The position numbers were made by a program, and so were the translations under genes. DNA of 10,099 nucleotides from an uncultured Ruminococcus sp. Lineage in GTDB: Bacteria; Bacillota_A; Clostridia; RUG12999. Each line of letters begins with the position of its first letter. Position 1 is the first letter of the stretch. The stretch spans positions 1-10,099 of the forward strand of contig CACZTG010000131.1 in the NCBI GenBank assembly GCA_902783995.1, read 5' to 3'. The notes below the pieces were generated by a model that was not told the origin of the DNA, ran no database searches, and saw only the letters and a list, made by a program, of their open reading frames with translations. Shown here piece after piece: positions 7,184-10,099 of the stretch.

Positions 7184-7220
7184 AGCATAAAAGTTTTTAA
7201 ACCGGGGTTAACAATTACAT

Positions 7221-7252
7221 AAAAAAAGACTTCTTTTAAAAATTAAAGAAGT
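7221..7252 (-). terminator. Second intrinsic terminator behind uxaA
   Basis: An AT-rich hairpin (ACTTCTTT at 7229-7236 pairing with AAAGAAGT at 7245-7252, loop of eight) is followed on the minus strand by C and seven T (7227-7221). It lies directly behind the stronger hairpin at 7262-7293 and would catch read-through before the GH10 promoter. Confidence 0.6.
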
Positions 7253-7254
7253 GA

Positions 7255-7293
7255 CAAAAAAAGCACAGGCGCGAATTTTCTCCGACCTGTGCT
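7255..7293 (-). terminator. Main intrinsic terminator of the uxaB-uxaA operon
   Basis: An eight-base stem (AGCACAGG at 7262-7269 pairing with CCTGTGCT at 7286-7293) is immediately followed on the minus strand by a run of T (the plus strand has seven A at 7256-7262, the last of them in the stem). It begins about 40 bases beyond the uxaA stop codon. Confidence 0.85.
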
Positions 7294-7332
7294 GTAAATA
7301 TATACTGTTCCGGACACTGTTACATTAAAAGC

Positions 7333-8700
7333 TCACAATACAACTCCGTCCTTAAAAATTGATATTTCTTCATATCCGTTTTCTTCGTTTTTGGTTTTTT
7401 TACCGTTTGCCACCTCTATGATGAAATCTGTAAATTCGTCTGTTAAATCCTTTTCGATAAGTCCGCTCGCGTCAAAATCAATCCAGCCTTTTTTTCTTTC
7501 GGCAAGGCTCTTATTTGTCGATATTTTCACAGTCGGCACAAAGGTTCCCACAGGCGTTCCTCTGCCCGTTGTAAAGAGTATCATATTGACGCCCGCAGCC
7601 AAAAGATTTGTAATAGCCACTATATCGTTACCCGGTCCGTTAAGGAGTGAAAGCCCGCTTTTGCTTACAGTATCGCCGTAATCAAGTACGTCCGTAACAG
7701 CCGCAAGCCCGCCCTTCTGCACGCAGCCGAGCGATTTTTCTTCAAGGGTTGTTATTCCGCCTTCTTTATTGCCGGGAGAAGGATTCTCGTATATAACCTG
7801 ATTATGCCTTGTAAAATATTCCTTAAAGTTATTTATAAGCATAACGGTTTTATCAAAAACCTCTTTATCCACGCAGCGCTTCATTAAAAGATGTTCAGCA
7901 CCGAACATTTCCGGCACTTCGGTTAAAACGCACATTCCGCCATATGACGTTAATCTGTCACAAAACCTTCCTACAAGCGGATTTGCCGTTATGCCCGAAA
8001 GCCCGTCGCTGCCTCCGCATTTAAGCCCGACTTTAAGCTTTGACAGCGGCACAGAAACTCTTTTGTCCTTTGCGGCATTTTCCTGCAACTCTTTTACAAG
8101 CTTTACACCTGCGGAAATTTCGTTCTCCGCTTCCTGCGCAATCAAAAACTTTACTCGGTTTTCGTTTATATTTCCAAGCACCTTTTTAAATTCGGGTATG
8201 TTGTTATTTTCACAGCCAAGCCCCATAACAAGCACACCGCCGCTATTTGGATTTTTTACAATCCCCCTTAAAATAAGCTGCGTTGTTTTGTGGTCATCAC
8301 CAAGCTGCGAACAGCCAAACGGGTGCGTAACGCATTTCGCGCCTGTCTGCCTCGCGATTTTTTCGGCGGATTTGTTTATACAGCCCACTGTGCACACAAT
8401 CCAAATATCATTTCTTATACCCACATTTCCGTCCTCGCGGATATAGCCCATAAATGTCTTATCGGATTTTATATATTCTGTTTTATCCTCATAAGACTCA
8501 TAGGTATATTCAAGCACTCCGGACAGATTTGTTTTCATATTATGCGAATGAACATGCCCGCCTTTTTTTATGTTTTCCGCAGCGTGTCCTATCGGCTGAC
8601 CGTATTTTATTATATTTTCACCTTTTTTTATGTCACGAACCGCGTATTTATGACCGTTATTAAGGTTAACCTCAACATTATCGAGCTTATTTATTAACAT
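7333..8700 (-). CDS. uxaA: Altronate dehydratase
   Basis: 455 residues. It dehydrates D-altronate to 2-keto-3-deoxy-D-gluconate, the third step of the galacturonate isomerase pathway in the cytoplasm. The N-terminal SAF-like small domain (about 1-75) has GHKYAVRDIKKGENIIKYG and the HVHSHN metal-site motif (49-54). The large domain follows with GNVGIRND (91-98), PFGCSQLGDDH (127-137), GLGCENN (160-166), KCGGSDGLSGITANP (227-241), EVPEMFGAE (261-269), YENPSPGNKEGGITTLEEKSLG (304-325) and TTGRGTP (377-383). These blocks match E. coli UxaA as I recall it, nearly word for word. Conserved Cys residues (C103, C107, C130, C163, C228, C326) may contribute to metal binding. The protein is about 40 residues shorter than the E. 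coli enzyme, mostly at the N-terminus. The start overlaps the end of uxaB by 14 bases, with GAGGT eight bases upstream inside uxaB, so translation is likely coupled. Two terminators follow. Confidence 0.96.
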   Translation of the reverse strand: MLINKLDNVEVNLNNGHKYAVRDIKKGENIIKYGQPIGHAAENIKKGGHVHSHNMKTNLSGVLEYTYESYEDKTEYIKSDKTFMGYIREDGNVGIRNDIWIVCTVGCINKSAEKIARQTGAKCVTHPFGCSQLGDDHKTTQLILRGIVKNPNSGGVLVMGLGCENNNIPEFKKVLGNINENRVKFLIAQEAENEISAGVKLVKELQENAAKDKRVSVPLSKLKVGLKCGGSDGLSGITANPLVGRFCDRLTSYGGMCVLTEVPEMFGAEHLLMKRCVDKEVFDKTVMLINNFKEYFTRHNQVIYENPSPGNKEGGITTLEEKSLGCVQKGGLAAVTDVLDYGDTVSKSGLSLLNGPGNDIVAITNLLAAGVNMILFTTGRGTPVGTFVPTVKISTNKSLAERKKGWIDFDASGLIEKDLTDEFTDFIIEVANGKKTKNEENGYEEISIFKDGVVL

Positions 8701-9946
8701 ATTTTTCTACCTCATCCGTAAGATACGATAAATCCTCGCCCCAAAGCTTAACATTCGCAAGTATTTCTTTTACTGCCGCGGTTTTCATAAAAGCGCAAAT
8801 TTCTTTATCGTCATTTGTCATATCTGTCCTGTAAAAATCAATTAGCTTTGCAAAAGAGAAAATAAGAGTTTTTGGTATTTTGTTATACCTTTTTATATAC
8901 TCCGTAATGGACGGCAAAACTCTCACTTTAAATTTGCTTACAGAATTAAGCGCTATTGAGGAAAGATAGTGTTTTATGTATGGATTTGCGAAGCGCTTTA
9001 ATACATTATCGGCATATTCCGCAAGCTCCTCTTTCGGTAAGTCAAGTGTCGGTATGATTTCATCATAAACACAAGCCTTAATATGAGAGAGCATTTTTTC
9101 ATCGTCCATACAAGATTTGACGGTATCAAAGCCGCTAAGAAGAGCGTAAGGCACCAAAGATGTATGCGCTCCGTTTAATATTCTTACCTTTCTTGTGCGG
9201 TACATTTCAAGATTATCCGTTAAAATCACATTAAGTCCGCATTTATTAAAAGGAATTTCAGAAAACAAATCATTGTATCCCTCTATTACCCACAAATGAA
9301 AATATTCGGAGGTGTTCAGCATTTTATCGTCAATTCCCGTATCCTCATCCTTAGGATAGCCCGTATTTATGCGGTCAACCAATGTATTACAGAAAATATT
9401 GTCATTTTCTATCCATTTTTTAAAATCCGTTCCCAAATTCCATAAATCGACATATTTAAAAATGCATTTTCTAAGATTTTCGCCGTTTTTGTCTATAAGC
9501 TCACAAGGCAAAAACACAAAGCCCGGCAGCCCTTTTTCAAACCTTGCCTTTAAAAGCTGTGTAAGCTTTGCGGGAAAGGTTTTGGCGGGTTTATCCGTTA
9601 TTTTATCGTTTTCGTCAAAGCAGATACCCGCTTCTGTTGTGTTGGATATTACAAAACGAAAATCGGGATTTTTAGCAAGCTCTAAATATCCGTTAAAATC
9701 GTCATAAGGCTTTACGCACCTTGAAATGACATCTATTTTCTTTGTTTCAACGCCTTCAAGACCTCTGCAAATATGCGTATATTTACAGCCTTGCGCCGTG
9801 AGAACATCGCACATACCCTTCTCAATAGGCTGAACAACGACAACCTTACCGCCAAAATCTGTCTTTTCGTTGACAATTTGCAGCATCCAATCCGCAAAAC
9901 CGCGAAGAAAACCGCCCTCGCCAAACTGAATGATTCTTTCTTTCAT
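8687..9946 (-). CDS. uxaB: Tagaturonate reductase (altronate oxidoreductase)
   Basis: 419 residues of the polyol-specific long-chain dehydrogenase family. It reduces D-tagaturonate to D-altronate with NADH, the second step of galacturonate catabolism, in the cytoplasm. The N-terminal Rossmann part starts with ERIIQFGEGGFLRGFADW, where QFGEGGFLR is the nucleotide-binding motif. SNTTEAGI (101-108), LPCELIDKNG (146-155), TLVDRINTGYP (188-198) and NPYIKHYLSSIALNS (321-335) are typical of UxaB. The catalytic lysine pattern KxxxxNxxH is K253, N258, H261. The match to E. coli UxaB is clearly better than to fructuronate reductase or mannitol dehydrogenase. It is about 60 residues shorter than the E. 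coli protein: the leader before ERIIQFGEG and part of the C-terminal half are missing, but no motif is lost. The ATG at 9946 has GGAG nine bases upstream. It follows the preceding partial gene after 21 bases and overlaps uxaA. Confidence 0.96.
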   Translation of the reverse strand: MKERIIQFGEGGFLRGFADWMLQIVNEKTDFGGKVVVVQPIEKGMCDVLTAQGCKYTHICRGLEGVETKKIDVISRCVKPYDDFNGYLELAKNPDFRFVISNTTEAGICFDENDKITDKPAKTFPAKLTQLLKARFEKGLPGFVFLPCELIDKNGENLRKCIFKYVDLWNLGTDFKKWIENDNIFCNTLVDRINTGYPKDEDTGIDDKMLNTSEYFHLWVIEGYNDLFSEIPFNKCGLNVILTDNLEMYRTRKVRILNGAHTSLVPYALLSGFDTVKSCMDDEKMLSHIKACVYDEIIPTLDLPKEELAEYADNVLKRFANPYIKHYLSSIALNSVSKFKVRVLPSITEYIKRYNKIPKTLIFSFAKLIDFYRTDMTNDDKEICAFMKTAAVKEILANVKLWGEDLSYLTDEVEKYVNK

Positions 9947-9967
9947 TACTGCACGCTCCGTTCATTT

Positions 9968-10099
9968 TTAATATAGAAATTTGTAATCTGTAAGATATTT
10001 CTTTGTGTTTTCACACATTTCATAAAACAATTTTTCAGCGTCACTCACGGAACATGTTACAAGCGGGTCATTTATAAAAGCGGATAAAATCTTGCCCGG
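9968..10099 (-). CDS. C-terminal end of a carbohydrate enzyme, probably GH4 alpha-galacturonidase-like (5' part outside window)
   Basis: My minus-strand translation gives 43 residues in frame to the window edge and a TAA stop at 9968-9970. The readable stretch includes AFINDPLVTCSVSDAEKLF, then a helical segment and the ending KYLTDYKFLY. The pattern F(I/V)NDPLV followed by an acidic amphipathic helix and a KKYL-type ending resembles the C-termini of GH4 family enzymes such as alpha-galacturonidases and alpha-glucosidases. No catalytic motif is in view, so this is a resemblance from memory and not a firm family call. The context supports it, because an alpha-galacturonidase would release galacturonate directly into the route run by uxaB and uxaA. 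The gap to uxaB is 21 bases, consistent with one operon. Confidence 0.5.
   Translation of the reverse strand, partial: PGKILSAFINDPLVTCSVSDAEKLFYEMCENTKKYLTDYKFLY

Noticed and set aside
7991..8446. Plus-strand open frame of 151 codons opposite uxaA
   Set aside because: It is antisense to the strongly conserved uxaA coding sequence and its Ser/Pro-rich translation is a by-product of that frame.

Overview
The window is AT-rich, and every gene I can support lies on the minus strand, so transcription runs from high to low coordinates. The codon use, Gram-positive style ribosome binding sites (GAGGTG, AAGGAG), close gene packing and gene families fit an anaerobic low-GC Firmicute of the Clostridia, probably a gut or plant-fibre degrader. 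This is inferred from style and content; no marker gene fixes the species.

Three transcription units can be read. Unit 1 (10099 down to about 7221) is a galacturonate-use operon. It holds the last 43 residues of a gene that resembles the C-terminus of GH4 alpha-galacturonidases, then uxaB (tagaturonate reductase) and uxaA (altronate dehydratase). uxaB and uxaA overlap by 14 bases, and the unit ends in two consecutive intrinsic terminators. Together these enzymes would free galacturonate and carry it through tagaturonate and altronate to 2-keto-3-deoxygluconate. uxaC and the kinase/aldolase steps are not in view.

Unit 2 (about 7113 down to 3331) has a GH10-type glycoside hydrolase without a signal peptide, followed by a large membrane-anchored AraC-family regulator and a strong terminator. 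Its promoter region carries several TTGCAA-centred direct repeats, one of which coincides with the predicted -35 box. It looks like a self-contained sense-and-degrade cassette for a plant cell-wall oligosaccharide.

Unit 3 (about 3276 down to 1, continuing beyond the window) is housekeeping: dxs (isoprenoid precursor synthesis), tlyA (ribosomal RNA 2'-O-methyltransferase) and a YihX-like HAD phosphatase cut by the window edge. The genes are tightly coupled, with Shine-Dalgarno sequences overlapping the preceding stop codons, and a near-consensus extended -10 promoter lies directly before dxs.

I found no mobile elements, CRISPR arrays, tRNA or rRNA genes. The window looks like conserved metabolism next to a carbohydrate-use locus. 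The least explained parts are the GH10-like enzyme and the repeat array in front of it.
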